The translations under genes were made by a program, and so were the position numbers. From positions 62,001-126,000 of the forward strand of contig NZ_FYEK01000002.1 in the NCBI RefSeq assembly GCF_900187885.1: DNA of 64,000 nt, written 5' to 3'. This document shows, in pieces, positions 51,041-59,541 of this stretch. The first letter of the stretch is position 1. Every line of letters begins with the position of its first letter. Below the pieces are notes generated by a model. That model was not told the origin of the DNA. It did not search any database and saw only the letters and a list, made by a program, of their open reading frames with translations. The DNA comes from Thermoflexus hugenholtzii JAD2. Lineage in GTDB: Bacteria; Chloroflexota; Anaerolineae; Thermoflexales; Thermoflexaceae.

Positions 51041-51832
51041 TTATCCGCCTCCCTCCTTTCGCGCGATCATAAAGAAATACGCGCCCTCCGGGCCTGGAGG
51101 CTCCTCGTAGAACGGCCGCAGGATCCGCTCCACCGGCCAAAGGCTCCACCGCCACGGGGCGAGGATCCAGCGACCGAGGAGCTTTTTGTAGATCAGGGAA
51201 GGCAGCCCATACGGGTGGCCCCACTCCAACAAGGCCGTGGCGCCCGGGGAGAAATAGAACCACCAGCGGAGGGGGCGCAGGCCGGCCCGCTCCAGCCGGG
51301 CCACCCAGATCTCCGGAGCATCGCAGTGATGATGGCGGGAGATGTGGTTGAAGAGCCGGCCGTAGGCCTCCGCAGCGCGCCGCAGCCGCAGCCGGCGCAG
51401 CAGCCGATAGAGCGAGAGGAACTCGACGAAGCGATGGCTGGGCGAGCAAAACAGGAAGAGGCCTCCCGGCCGCAGCACCCGGGCCACCTCCGCCAGGACG
51501 GCCTCCACCGGAGGGATATGCTCCAGGACCGAGTTGCTGAGCACGGTCCCGAAGAAGGACGAGGGGAAGGGCATGCGGGCGCCATCGGCCTGCACCACCC
51601 ACCGGTAGGCCCGGCGGGCGGCGGCCTCCTTCAGAGGCTCCCATTCGGGGTCCAGCCCGACCCATGCCTTCCCCGGGAAGGCCACGGAGGCGAAGTGTCC
51701 ATCCCCGCAGCCCAGATCCAGGACCGGCTCCGGCATTTCCAGGCCCTGGTAGAATCGGGCCTCCACCGCCCGCAGCAGCGCCCGGAAGGCAGGCACCTCC
51801 TTCAAATGAAGCCAGAGGAAATCAGGAGCCAT
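51041..51832 (-). CDS. Class I SAM-dependent methyltransferase
   Basis: 263 residues. Motif I is V-L-D-L-G-C-G-D-G-H-F, followed by V-G-L-D-P (motif II acid) and V-L-S-N-S-V-L-E-H-I-P (post-II). A Methyltransf_11 core is followed by a basic and hydrophobic C-terminal part seen in sugar or lipid-linked glycan methyltransferases. Position between glycosyltransferases suggests methylation of a surface glycan. The 5' end overlaps the preceding PIN-like gene by 31 bases in another frame. Confidence 0.85.
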   Translation of the reverse strand: MAPDFLWLHLKEVPAFRALLRAVEARFYQGLEMPEPVLDLGCGDGHFASVAFPGKAWVGLDPEWEPLKEAAARRAYRWVVQADGARMPFPSSFFGTVLSNSVLEHIPPVEAVLAEVARVLRPGGLFLFCSPSHRFVEFLSLYRLLRRLRLRRAAEAYGRLFNHISRHHHCDAPEIWVARLERAGLRPLRWWFYFSPGATALLEWGHPYGLPSLIYKKLLGRWILAPWRWSLWPVERILRPFYEEPPGPEGAYFFMIARKEGGG

Positions 51833-52308
51833 CCCGATCTGTCCAGGCGGGTGAGATACGAGCGGACGAACTCCTCGAGCTCCTGCGCTCGAACTTCCGG
51901 GAAGGATCTCTTGAGTTGATCCAGCAACTTCTGATCCGTGCTCACCAGAAGCTCCGCGCCCGCATCGATATAGATCTCCAGCAAATATCGGTCCTCCTCA
52001 GAGATGGAGGACCATGCTTCCGGAGAGCGCGCCGCCGAGCCCGCCGACGAGGAGGGAATGACTCCTTTTTGGGGATCCCGCAGCAAGCGTTGGAGCAGAC
52101 GGTTGGCTGCCCGGACCGCTGGCCGTTGATCTTTCATGAGCTTGTAGGCTTTACGCGCCCAGGGCGTGTCGGGCCGCCACGCGATCCGATCACAGCGCCT
52201 CTCGATTTCCTCAAGGATCCGATAGGCCTGTCGCTGGCGCTCGCTTCCCTCCTCGCCCTGGAGATGAGAGAACAGCCACTCGTCCAGGAGGATGAGGCGG
52301 GAGGACAT
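51802..52308 (-). CDS. PIN-like protein (possible nuclease, family not recognised)
   Basis: 168 residues from the ATG at 52308. The N-terminal strand L-I-L-L-D-E-W-L-F and the C-terminal S-E-E-D-R-Y-L-L-E-I-Y-I-D-A-G-A-E-L-L-V, then S-T-D-Q-K-L-L, have the order of acidic residues of PIN nucleases. The middle (R-Q-R-Q-A-Y-R-I-L-E-E-I-E-R-R-C-D-R-I-A) is unlike VapC. With the small gene upstream it resembles a two-gene toxin-antitoxin-like cassette. It sits between glycan genes, and its 3' end overlaps the methyltransferase start. Confidence 0.6.
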   Translation of the reverse strand: MSSRLILLDEWLFSHLQGEEGSERQRQAYRILEEIERRCDRIAWRPDTPWARKAYKLMKDQRPAVRAANRLLQRLLRDPQKGVIPSSSAGSAARSPEAWSSISEEDRYLLEIYIDAGAELLVSTDQKLLDQLKRSFPEVRAQELEEFVRSYLTRLDRSGWLLISSGFI

Positions 52309-52333
52309 CGCGGCTTCTCCTGACAGGTCGTTC

Positions 52334-52618
52334 TCATTCGGAAGCCTCGGGCACACCGAGGAAGACCCGGAGGTCCTCCAGCTCCGCCTCCACAAACGTC
52401 CGCAACCCCCCTTCGATCTGGCCGCGCTCATTCACCTGCTGACGCGTGAAGACCGAAACGCCGTCCTTTCGTTCCACGAAATAACACGCCAGATCCGCGG
52501 GCCGGAGCGCGCCCCGTGCCACCTGAGCCAGAAGGGCGCTCAGAAATGCCATGCCGTGGTAGGTGCGAGCTCCAGATCTACAATCTACACACTCGATCGA
52601 GCGAAAAATTCCGAACAA
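52334..52618 (-). CDS. Small protein upstream of the PIN-like gene (unknown)
   Basis: 94 residues if it starts at the TTG at 52618; an ATG at 52552 gives 72 residues. N-terminal Cys pair E-C-V-D-C, then a helical region (F-L-S-A-L-L-A-Q-V-A-R-G-A-L) and a C-terminal F-V-E-A-E-L-E-D-L-R-V-F-L. No family recognised. Size, position (26 bases before the PIN-like start) and pairing are those of an antitoxin; this is inference. Confidence 0.5.
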   Translation of the reverse strand: MFGIFRSIECVDCRSGARTYHGMAFLSALLAQVARGALRPADLACYFVERKDGVSVFTRQQVNERGQIEGGLRTFVEAELEDLRVFLGVPEASE

Positions 52619-52639
52619 ACAGTCCGCGGGTCGCCATTT

Positions 52640-53812
52640 TCAAGCTCCTTTCTTCCTCCGATCCCGGGACGCCCGCAGCTCCTCGAAAAGCGCCTCATAA
52701 GCGGCAGCGGTTCGCTCCGTATTATAGTGCTGGGCCACCCACTCCCGGGGCCGGCAGAAGGCCGGGCGCTCCGCCAGCACCCGCAGGATCGCCTGGGCCA
52801 GCGCCCGGCTGTCCCGCGGGGGGAAGGTCAACCCCATCCCCGTCGTCTGCGTCGGCACCCGCACCCCCGGCAGATCGCTGGCCACCACCGGGGTCCCGCA
52901 CAGCATCGCCTCCACCTGCACCAAGCCGAAGGACTCGGTGGCGTTCCAGCTGGGAAGCACCACCACGTCGCAGCTGGCGTAGAAGGCTGCCATCTCCTCC
53001 GGCTCCAGCACCCCCACGAAGGTCCAGTGGTCCCGGTAGCGCTCGAAGAGGGGCGCCAGCCGGCGGGCGTAGGCCTCCTCCCCCAGGACGTTTCGGTAAG
53101 GCCCGGCGAAGAGCACGCGGGCGTTCGGATAAACCGCCAGGATATGGGGGAGGGCTTCCAGGAGATACTCCACCCCCTTCTCCGCCGCCAGGCGGGCGGC
53201 CATCCCGATGACCACCTGGCCCTCCAGCCCCCAGCGGGCCCGGAAGGCCGCCACCCGCTCCGGATCCGGAACCGGGATCTCCACCGGCGGAGGGATCACC
53301 CGCACCTTGGTGAGATAACGGGAAAGATAGGGGGAATGGCGGGCGTAATCCTCCGTATAGCTCACGATGACATCAGCGAGACGAGCCGCCAGATGATCCA
53401 TAAGGTGGACCGCCTGGTTGGCCACCCGGTTCAGCCATCCCGGGGGAAGGGTCACGTCGCAGTGATAGGTCAGGACGACGGGCTTGCGGAACAGGCGCCC
53501 GCGCAGGGCGATGCCGGCGGCGTCGAACTGGGGCAGATGCAGCCAGAGGACGTCCGCCCAGCGGGCCAGGCGGGTCGCCCACCATCCGATGGTGGGCATG
53601 ATCACCCCCTTGCTCACCCGCATCAGCACCGGCACCCGCCGGATCCGCACGCCGTCCCGCACCTCCTCAAGAGGAAGACGGCGGTCATACTGGGAGGTCA
53701 ACACCAGAACTTCGTGACCCCGGGCCGCCAGGGCTCGGGCCGCCCGCTCCACATAGATCGTCAGACCGCTGATATGGGGACGGTAATATGTGAGCGCGAC
53801 CAGGATCTTCAT
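52640..53812 (-). CDS. Glycosyltransferase family 4
   Basis: 390 residues from the ATG at 53812, which overlaps the upstream epimerase stop (ATGA). GT-B: N-terminal acceptor loop H-I-S-G-L-T-I-Y-V, linker V-I-P-P-P-V-E, and donor-binding block L-P-S-W-N-A-T-E-S-F-G-L-V-Q-V-E-A (E-x7-E). Likely a hexosyl/mannosyl transferase using a nucleotide sugar; overlap with the epimerase gene suggests they serve the same glycan. Confidence 0.88.
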   Translation of the reverse strand: MKILVALTYYRPHISGLTIYVERAARALAARGHEVLVLTSQYDRRLPLEEVRDGVRIRRVPVLMRVSKGVIMPTIGWWATRLARWADVLWLHLPQFDAAGIALRGRLFRKPVVLTYHCDVTLPPGWLNRVANQAVHLMDHLAARLADVIVSYTEDYARHSPYLSRYLTKVRVIPPPVEIPVPDPERVAAFRARWGLEGQVVIGMAARLAAEKGVEYLLEALPHILAVYPNARVLFAGPYRNVLGEEAYARRLAPLFERYRDHWTFVGVLEPEEMAAFYASCDVVVLPSWNATESFGLVQVEAMLCGTPVVASDLPGVRVPTQTTGMGLTFPPRDSRALAQAILRVLAERPAFCRPREWVAQHYNTERTAAAYEALFEELRASRDRRKKGA

Positions 53813-54828
53813 CGAAGGTTCTCCCGCACCCACTCCGCCAGCCGGGTCAGCCCCTCCCGCACCCCCACCTGAGGCCGCCAGTCCAAGTCCCGCATCGCCT
53901 TGCGGATGTCGCTGACATACACCTTCTGATCCCCCGGCCTCCAGGGCCCAAAGGCGGGAGGATCCAGGGGACGGTCCAGGATCTCCCCGAGCAGGGGGGC
54001 GAACTCATGCCAGACCGAGAGGGTGTGCTCGGGACCACCTCCGATGTTGTAAACCTGCCCCGCCGTCCGATCGATCCGCTCCACCGCCGCCCGCATGGCC
54101 GCCACCAGGTCCGTGACGAAGAGGAGGTCCCGCACCTGCTTCCCATCCCCGTAGATCGTGATCGGCCGCCCGGTCATGGCGGAGATCACGAAGTGGGCCA
54201 CCCACCCCTGATCCTCCGTTCCGAACTGCCGGGGGCCGTAGATGCAGGACATGCGGAACACCACGGTGGGGAGGCCGTAGATGCGGGCGTAATCCCGCAC
54301 GTACTGATCGGCCGCCCCCTTGGAGCAGCCGTAAGGGGAGTGGAAGTCCAGGGGCTGACCCTCATCGATCCCGAAGGGGCGATCGGCATATCGGTAACGG
54401 GTGGCCTCCTCCACCACCGGCACCTCCTCCATGGCCCCGTAGACCTTGTTGGTGGAGGTGTACAGCACGATGGGGCGATGGCGGGCCTGGCGGGCGGCCT
54501 CCAGGACGTTGAGGGTGCCCAGGGCGTTGATCTCGAAATCCGTGCGGGGATCGATCAGGGAGGTGGTGACCGCCACCTGGGCGGCCAGATGGAAGACGAC
54601 CTCCGCCTGCCGCACCGCCTCCGCCACCGCCGGGAAGTCCCGGACGTCTCCCCGGATGAAGCGGATGCGCCCGCCGTGCCGTTCCTGGAGCCAGGCCAAG
54701 TTCCGCTCCACGCCGGGCCGGGCCAGCAGGTCGAAGATCCAGACCACCCAGCCGTCCGAGGCCAGGGCGTCCGCCAAGTTCGATCCGATGAAGCCCGCGC
54801 CGCCGGTGATCAGGGCCGAGGGGGGCAT
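53809..54828 (-). CDS. NAD-dependent sugar epimerase/dehydratase (CDP-paratose 2-epimerase-like)
   Basis: 339 residues, extended SDR family. NAD motif T-G-G-A-G-F-I-G-S-N-L. Active site: S-T-N-K-V-Y-G and Y-G-C-S-K-G (Tyr-x3-Lys). Several blocks (L-A-R-P-G-V-E-R-N-L-A-W-L; R-M-S-C-I-Y-G-P-R-Q-F-G-T-E-D-Q-G-W) are those of the CDP-paratose/CDP-tyvelose epimerase group. The other CDP-deoxysugar genes are not in view, so a UDP- or GDP-sugar is also possible. AGGAGGCCGGAA precedes the ATG. Confidence 0.85.
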   Translation of the reverse strand: MPPSALITGGAGFIGSNLADALASDGWVVWIFDLLARPGVERNLAWLQERHGGRIRFIRGDVRDFPAVAEAVRQAEVVFHLAAQVAVTTSLIDPRTDFEINALGTLNVLEAARQARHRPIVLYTSTNKVYGAMEEVPVVEEATRYRYADRPFGIDEGQPLDFHSPYGCSKGAADQYVRDYARIYGLPTVVFRMSCIYGPRQFGTEDQGWVAHFVISAMTGRPITIYGDGKQVRDLLFVTDLVAAMRAAVERIDRTAGQVYNIGGGPEHTLSVWHEFAPLLGEILDRPLDPPAFGPWRPGDQKVYVSDIRKAMRDLDWRPQVGVREGLTRLAEWVRENLR

Positions 54829-54965
54829 TTCCGGCCTCCTGAGCGCGTTGAGAATCCAGGAGCACGCCCGAAGTTGCGCATGCCGCGGGATATTTTAGTC
54901 TTTAGCCTTTAAACCGGAAGGGGCCGTGAGAGGCCGGGCCCCTGCCGCCTTCGAGCATGCCCTCC

Positions 54966-55961
54966 TTAGCGGTCTGCCTTCTCCACCTGCGTCCGCCGCA
55001 GGAACCCAAGCCCTACCTGCCCGGTCTCCAGCCACAGGCCGAGGGCCCCGAGGGTGGAGAGGACCCCATACATCAGTCCGTGGGAGGCGACCGAGATGCT
55101 GAAGGCCGTGGCCTGCGGGATCCCGAATTCCCCCATCACCCACACCGTGATCCCCTGCACCACCCCGATGTAGCCGGGGGTGGAGGGCACCAGCATCCCG
55201 AAGGTCAGGGCGCTCATCGTCAGCAAAGCCACCCACCCATCCGGGGTCTCCAGGAAAACCCCCATGACCGCGTAGAGATGAGCGGCCGTCGCCAGCCACG
55301 CCACCAGGGACCAGCCTAAGGCGGCGGCCAGAGCCCGAGGGGTCCGAAGAACCTCCAGTCCCCGCAGGGCCGCCTCCGCCTCCCGGCGCAGCCGGCCCTG
55401 AAGCGGCCGAGGAAGCGGCCGGGTGAGAGCGTCCGTGAGCCACCAGGCCCACTGGGGCCGGAAGGCCCCGAGGAGGAGCCCTCCCAGCGCGCCCAGGGTG
55501 AGCACCGGCCCGGCGTGGCTCAGGAGCCCCAGCCCGCGGGCTCCCGGCTGGAGGGCCAGGGCCACCCCGGTCAGGGCCAGCACCACCGCCAGATCCAGCG
55601 CGTGCTCCACCACGATGGACATCGCCACCAGGCCGGCCGGGGTCTGGGGGAAGCGGGCCAGCAGGAGGACCCGCGCGAGCTCCCCCATCCGGAAGGGGAG
55701 AACGTGGGTGACCAGGTAGCCGGCGTTCAGGACGTTCCAGAGGCGGAGGAAGGACACCCCCGGAGGCGCGTTCAACAGGATCCGCCAGCGGGCGGTCCGG
55801 GCCGCCACGCTCAGGATCAGGGCGAGCAGGGCCGGGAGCATCCATCCGTAGTTCCCGGCGCGCAGCGTGGCCCAGAGCGTGGGGAGATCCAGCCCCCGCA
55901 CCGCCCCATAGAGCGCGAGGGCCCCGATCATCAGCCCCAGCACCCATCGCCAGCGACCCAT
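54966..55961 (-). CDS. UPF0104 / flippase-like membrane protein
   Basis: 331 residues from the ATG at 55961 (GGAGGTGTTCCG upstream); longer frames upstream are unsupported. About eight membrane helices in the lysylphosphatidylglycerol-synthase transmembrane-domain (UPF0104) pattern, with the hallmarks H-V-L-P-F-R-M-G-E-L-A-R and V-P-S-T-P-G-Y-I-G-V-V-Q-G. It has no aminoacyl transferase domain. Such proteins may flip or modify lipid-linked intermediates; here it starts the polysaccharide gene run on this strand. Confidence 0.82.
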   Translation of the reverse strand: MGRWRWVLGLMIGALALYGAVRGLDLPTLWATLRAGNYGWMLPALLALILSVAARTARWRILLNAPPGVSFLRLWNVLNAGYLVTHVLPFRMGELARVLLLARFPQTPAGLVAMSIVVEHALDLAVVLALTGVALALQPGARGLGLLSHAGPVLTLGALGGLLLGAFRPQWAWWLTDALTRPLPRPLQGRLRREAEAALRGLEVLRTPRALAAALGWSLVAWLATAAHLYAVMGVFLETPDGWVALLTMSALTFGMLVPSTPGYIGVVQGITVWVMGEFGIPQATAFSISVASHGLMYGVLSTLGALGLWLETGQVGLGFLRRTQVEKADR

Positions 55962-56154
55962 CGGAACACCTCCGAACCCCCAAGATCCGCCGGCCGTCAG
56001 GGAGCGAGCCAGCCGGGGCAGCCCTCCGATCCCGTGGCTCCCAATGATAAACCGGGAGGGCCCGTTCCGCGATCTCCTCCACTCACCGGAAGGGCGCGGA
56101 CGCCCTGATCCGTCCTTCGTCAGCGTGTCCATCGCACTCGAATTGAATTTAGTC

Positions 56155-56184
56155 TTGCCTAAATTTGCATCGCTCTCCTACAAT
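56155..56184 (+). promoter_or_regulatory. Putative promoter of the Lys/Ala-rich protein gene
   Basis: TTGCCT (56155-56160), 18 bases, TACAAT (56179-56184), in a noticeably AT-richer stretch, about 58 bases before the start codon. Confidence 0.55.
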
Positions 56185-56242
56185 GGGCGTGAGGGCAGAT
56201 CCATCGGCTTCCGTCCCAAATTCTTGCAGAAAGGAGCGAGCG

Positions 56243-56524
56243 ATGGTCGGCAAATGGGTCTACTACCAGGAGATGGAAGGCGCGGCGGCGCCTGCCCCCG
56301 AGGCGCCTGCGGAGGAGATGGTCCCGCCTCCGGCCCCCGCTCCGGCCAAGCCGGCCCGCAAGCCTGTGGCCAAGAAGACGGCCAAGAAGGCCGCGGCCAA
56401 GAAGACGGCCAAGAAGGCGGTGGCCAAGAAGCCTGCGAAGAAGGCCGCAGCCAAGAAACCCGCGAAGAAGGCCGCAGCCAAGAAGACGGCCAAGAAGACC
56501 ACCAAGAAGACGGCCCGGAAGTAG
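56243..56524 (+). CDS. Histone H1-like Lys/Ala/Pro-rich protein
   Basis: 93 residues from the ATG at 56243 (AAGGAG upstream). The first 20 residues are M-V-G-K-W-V-Y-Y-Q-E-M-E-G and an Ala/Pro/Glu segment. Residues about 38-93 are repeats of the form A-K-K-(T/P)-A-K-K-A, like the C-terminal tails of eukaryotic H1 and of bacterial AlgP/HctB-type proteins. It very probably binds DNA or RNA through charge. It has its own promoter and terminator, so is a single-gene unit likely to be highly expressed. Confidence 0.75.
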   Translation: MVGKWVYYQEMEGAAAPAPEAPAEEMVPPPAPAPAKPARKPVAKKTAKKAAAKKTAKKAVAKKPAKKAAAKKPAKKAAAKKTAKKTTKKTARK

Positions 56525-56556
56525 CCGGAGCCTGCGTTCCCATCCTCCCTTCAGGT

Positions 56557-56592
56557 GGGCATGCCGGCTCCCGGCATGCCCGCCTGTCTTTT
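56557..56592 (+). terminator. Terminator after the Lys/Ala-rich protein gene
   Basis: Perfect 11-base stem GGGCATGCCGG (56557-56567) and CCGGCATGCCC (56571-56581) with a CTC loop, then GCCTGTCTTTT. Confidence 0.85.
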
Positions 56593-56613
56593 CCCCGGAA
56601 GTCGGTCAGGTCC

Positions 56614-57345
56614 TCAGGGGGCCGTGGGGGTGGGAGAGGGCGCAGGGGTGACATCCGGCGTCCCGGTCGGCGTCGGCGAGGGAGGGACGTAGAGGCGTTG
56701 CCCGGCGCTCAAGGACAGCGTGGTCAGGCAGTTCGCCTGCATCAGGTCGGAGAGGGAAACCCCGAAGCGCACGGACAGCCGGTAGAGGGTCTCCCCGGGT
56801 TGCACGGTGTAGAGCACCCAATCCGCAGGCGGCCCGCAGGGCGTAGGGTTCGGCGTCGGGGTGGGCAGGCGAACCGGCAGATAAACCCGCTGCCCGATGA
56901 AGAGGGCCGGATGTCGCAGGCAGTTGGCCTCCAGGAGGCGCGAGACGGAGATTCCCGCCAGGGTCGCCAGCCGGTAGGCCGTGTCCCCCGGCTGCACCCG
57001 ATAGGGGATCCAGTCCGCCGGCGGCCGGCACGGAGCTCTCAGCGTCCCGGTCCCCGTGGGGGTTGCGGAGAGGGTCGGCATAGGGGCCTCCCCCGGCGTC
57101 CCGGACGGCGTTGGGGAGGGGGAGGCCGGGACGGGGAAGAACGCGGGCGAGGGGGGCGGCGTCTCCACCGTCTCCACCAGCCCCTCCTCGGCCGGGGTGG
57201 CGGTTCTCCCCTCTGGGAGAGAAGGCGCAGCGGGACGGGTGGCCCGGGGAACGGCCGCCGGGCGCGGCCGGCCCTCCACCACCGCCATCCCCAGGGCCCC
57301 CAGGATCAGAATCCCCAGCCCGAGCAGCGCCAGCAACGTCCGCAT
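56614..57345 (-). CDS. Exported protein with two LysM domains
   Basis: 243 residues from the ATG at 57345. N-terminal membrane segment (residues about 3-22), Pro/Thr-rich linker to about 105, then LysM repeats at about 110-155 (Y-R-V-Q-P-G-D-T-A-Y-R-L-A; I-G-Q-R-V-Y-L-P) and about 172-218 (Y-T-V-Q-P-G-E-T-L-Y-R-L-S; A-G-Q-R-L-Y-V-P), each preceded by a C-x-P-P-A-D-W block. It binds peptidoglycan or chitin-like GlcNAc polymers. It lies just downstream of the sensor-kinase-like gene (24 bases). Confidence 0.85.
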   Translation of the reverse strand: MRTLLALLGLGILILGALGMAVVEGRPRPAAVPRATRPAAPSLPEGRTATPAEEGLVETVETPPPSPAFFPVPASPSPTPSGTPGEAPMPTLSATPTGTGTLRAPCRPPADWIPYRVQPGDTAYRLATLAGISVSRLLEANCLRHPALFIGQRVYLPVRLPTPTPNPTPCGPPADWVLYTVQPGETLYRLSVRFGVSLSDLMQANCLTTLSLSAGQRLYVPPSPTPTGTPDVTPAPSPTPTAP

Positions 57346-57369
57346 TGTTTCTTTCCTTAACACCAGTCC

Positions 57370-59538
57370 TCAGGAGACAGCCAGGGGCAGCACGACGGTG
57401 AAGGTGCTTCCCACCCCCGGCTCGCTTTCCACCCAGATCCGCCCCCCGCTGGCCTCCACCAGGGCCCGCGCGATGGAGAGGCCGATGCTATCCCCCACCC
57501 CGGGGATCAGCGGCGTCGTCGCCCGATAGCGCGGGACGAAAACCCGGGGAATCTCCTCCACCGGGATCCCTCCCCCCGTATCCCGCACGCTCAGGAAGAG
57601 CACGTCGGGGATGCTGGGATTGCGGCGGGCCCGCAGGACGATGGCCGTGCCTGGACGGCTGCAGAGGGCCGCATTGTTCAAGAGGTGATAGAGGATCTGT
57701 TGCCCCGCATCCCGGTCCAGCCGCACCGGAGGCAGGTCCTCCGGCCACTCCATCTCCACCCGGAGGCCCCGCTCCTGGAGCACCGGCTGCAACTGCTGGA
57801 GGGCCTCGTCTCGGACCTCCTCCAAGCGCAGCGGGCCGGGCTCCAGCCGGTAGGATCCGGCCTCCAGGGCGGCGATCTGCAGGGTCTCCCGGATCAGCCC
57901 CGCCATACGCTCGATGTTGGCCCGGATCCGCAGCAGGAACTGCCGCTGGGTGGCGCCCAGGATCCCCACTGCCTCCCCTAGGAGCAGATCTGTATAGCCC
58001 AGGATGGCGGTGAGCGGCGTGCGCAGCTCCTGGAGGAGGGCCAGGACCAGCCCATCTCGCTCCTCCCCGGATCCAGAGGGAGTTTCCTTAACCGAGGCGG
58101 CCGCCACCGGCAGGGCGGCCTGAGCCTCCAGCAGCTGGGCCAGCTCCTCCGCCCGGCGTCGCCAGCGCTCCCACTCCTCTTCCGCCTCCGCCGCCCGGGT
58201 GGCCCAGCGATGGATTTCCCGCTGCAGCGACCGGCGCTCCTCTTCCAGCCGGGCCTCCAGCTGCCGGATGGTCTCCTGGCGCTCCTGCTCCAGGGCCTGT
58301 AGCGCCGCCTCCAGGCGCGTCAGGCGCTCCCGCTCCCGGAACAGGCACAACGTCCGGGCCAGCGCTCCGGCCATCTCCCGGGCCAGCCCGGGATCCGGGG
58401 GGCAGCTTTTCCCGGCCTCCGGGGGATAGCCGATCAGCCAGAGGCCCAGAACCTGATCCGAAACGACAAGGGGCTCCACCTGCAGGGAGCCGATGCGCTC
58501 CATCCCGAAGGCCTGCCAGAGGCGGAGGAAGGCCTCTCCGGCCTGATCCGCCGGGGTCATGAAGTCCCCCCGACGTTGATCGATCGCCTCCTGACAGCGC
58601 GGGTATTCCGACAGCGTCAGGACGAGGTCCGAGCCGGCGCGGGGCAGGTTTTCCCCCTCCCGGGCGATGAAGACCAGGTGGTCCTCCTGCAAGAGCCCGA
58701 TCCCCGTCCAGCGCGCGCCGAGCCATTCCCGCGCCATCCGGAGGGCTTCCCGGAAAGGATCCGAGACCTCCCGATCCTGAAGGGCCTGGAGCAGGCTCGC
58801 CGTCCAGGCCAGCCACGCGGATGCGGCCTGCCGCATCGCCGAAGGGCGCCCCCACGCCCCATCCAAGGCGAGCTGATAGGTCCCCGCCAGCCAGAGCGGA
58901 TACGCGGCGAGGGCGCCCAGGCGGATCCATGGGGAAAGATGGGTTCCCAGGAGCGGGGCGTTCAGCTGCAGCAGCGCCCCCAGGGCGAGGAGGGAGAAGC
59001 CCAGGGCCCCGGAGGTGGGGAACCTCCGCGGGCGCTGGGAGAGCAGCAGCCCTCCGATGGCCAGGTTGAGCCCCAGCGCCCACAGGGTCCATGCCCGCTC
59101 CGGAGGGGTGGTGACGTAGACGGCCGTGGGATCCTGGAGGGCGATGCTCCACCAAGCCGGCGCCGTTGCCCCATAAGCGCCCAGGACCAGCACCGTATGG
59201 AGGGCCGGCGCCCAGAGCCCGGGCCCCGCGCCGGCCATGGCCCAGCCCAGCCATCCCCACGTCGCCAGATCCACCGCCCGCTCCAGCGGCGGCAGGAGCG
59301 TCCCCGGAGGCAACCCCCGCGTCTCCCCGAAGGCCGCCCCGAACAGGATCAGGCGGCCCATCAGGCCCAGGCCAGCGGCCACCATCAGGCGATCCGCGAG
59401 CCCGCCCCTGCCGGACCGGCGCCGGAGGTCGAGGGCCATCAGGAGCAGGCCCTCCAGAGCCAGGCCCACGAGGAGATGGTAGAACAGGGAGGCGGAGGCC
59501 TCCGTCAGCCCGCGCATCAGCGCCTGGATCCCTTCCAT
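57370..59538 (-). CDS. Sensor histidine kinase-like protein lacking the phospho-acceptor His
   Basis: 722 residues. About seven N-terminal membrane helices (15-245), a GAF-like domain (about 255-395), a coiled coil (about 398-485, Glu/Arg/Gln-rich) and a HisKA-like dimerisation region with H-box reading A-L-L-Q-E-L-R-T-P-L-T-A-I. Residue 503 is Gln (codon CAG, plus-strand bases 58030-58032) where the phosphorylated His belongs. The ATPase domain has N-box L-L-N-N-A, G1 D-T-G-G-G-I and a G2-like I-G-L-S-I-A. ATP binding may persist but autophosphorylation at the normal site cannot. It probably acts as a pseudokinase. No response regulator is adjacent. Confidence 0.85.
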   Translation of the reverse strand: MEGIQALMRGLTEASASLFYHLLVGLALEGLLLMALDLRRRSGRGGLADRLMVAAGLGLMGRLILFGAAFGETRGLPPGTLLPPLERAVDLATWGWLGWAMAGAGPGLWAPALHTVLVLGAYGATAPAWWSIALQDPTAVYVTTPPERAWTLWALGLNLAIGGLLLSQRPRRFPTSGALGFSLLALGALLQLNAPLLGTHLSPWIRLGALAAYPLWLAGTYQLALDGAWGRPSAMRQAASAWLAWTASLLQALQDREVSDPFREALRMAREWLGARWTGIGLLQEDHLVFIAREGENLPRAGSDLVLTLSEYPRCQEAIDQRRGDFMTPADQAGEAFLRLWQAFGMERIGSLQVEPLVVSDQVLGLWLIGYPPEAGKSCPPDPGLAREMAGALARTLCLFRERERLTRLEAALQALEQERQETIRQLEARLEEERRSLQREIHRWATRAAEAEEEWERWRRRAEELAQLLEAQAALPVAAASVKETPSGSGEERDGLVLALLQELRTPLTAILGYTDLLLGEAVGILGATQRQFLLRIRANIERMAGLIRETLQIAALEAGSYRLEPGPLRLEEVRDEALQQLQPVLQERGLRVEMEWPEDLPPVRLDRDAGQQILYHLLNNAALCSRPGTAIVLRARRNPSIPDVLFLSVRDTGGGIPVEEIPRVFVPRYRATTPLIPGVGDSIGLSIARALVEASGGRIWVESEPGVGSTFTVVLPLAVS

Positions 59539-59541
59539 TCG

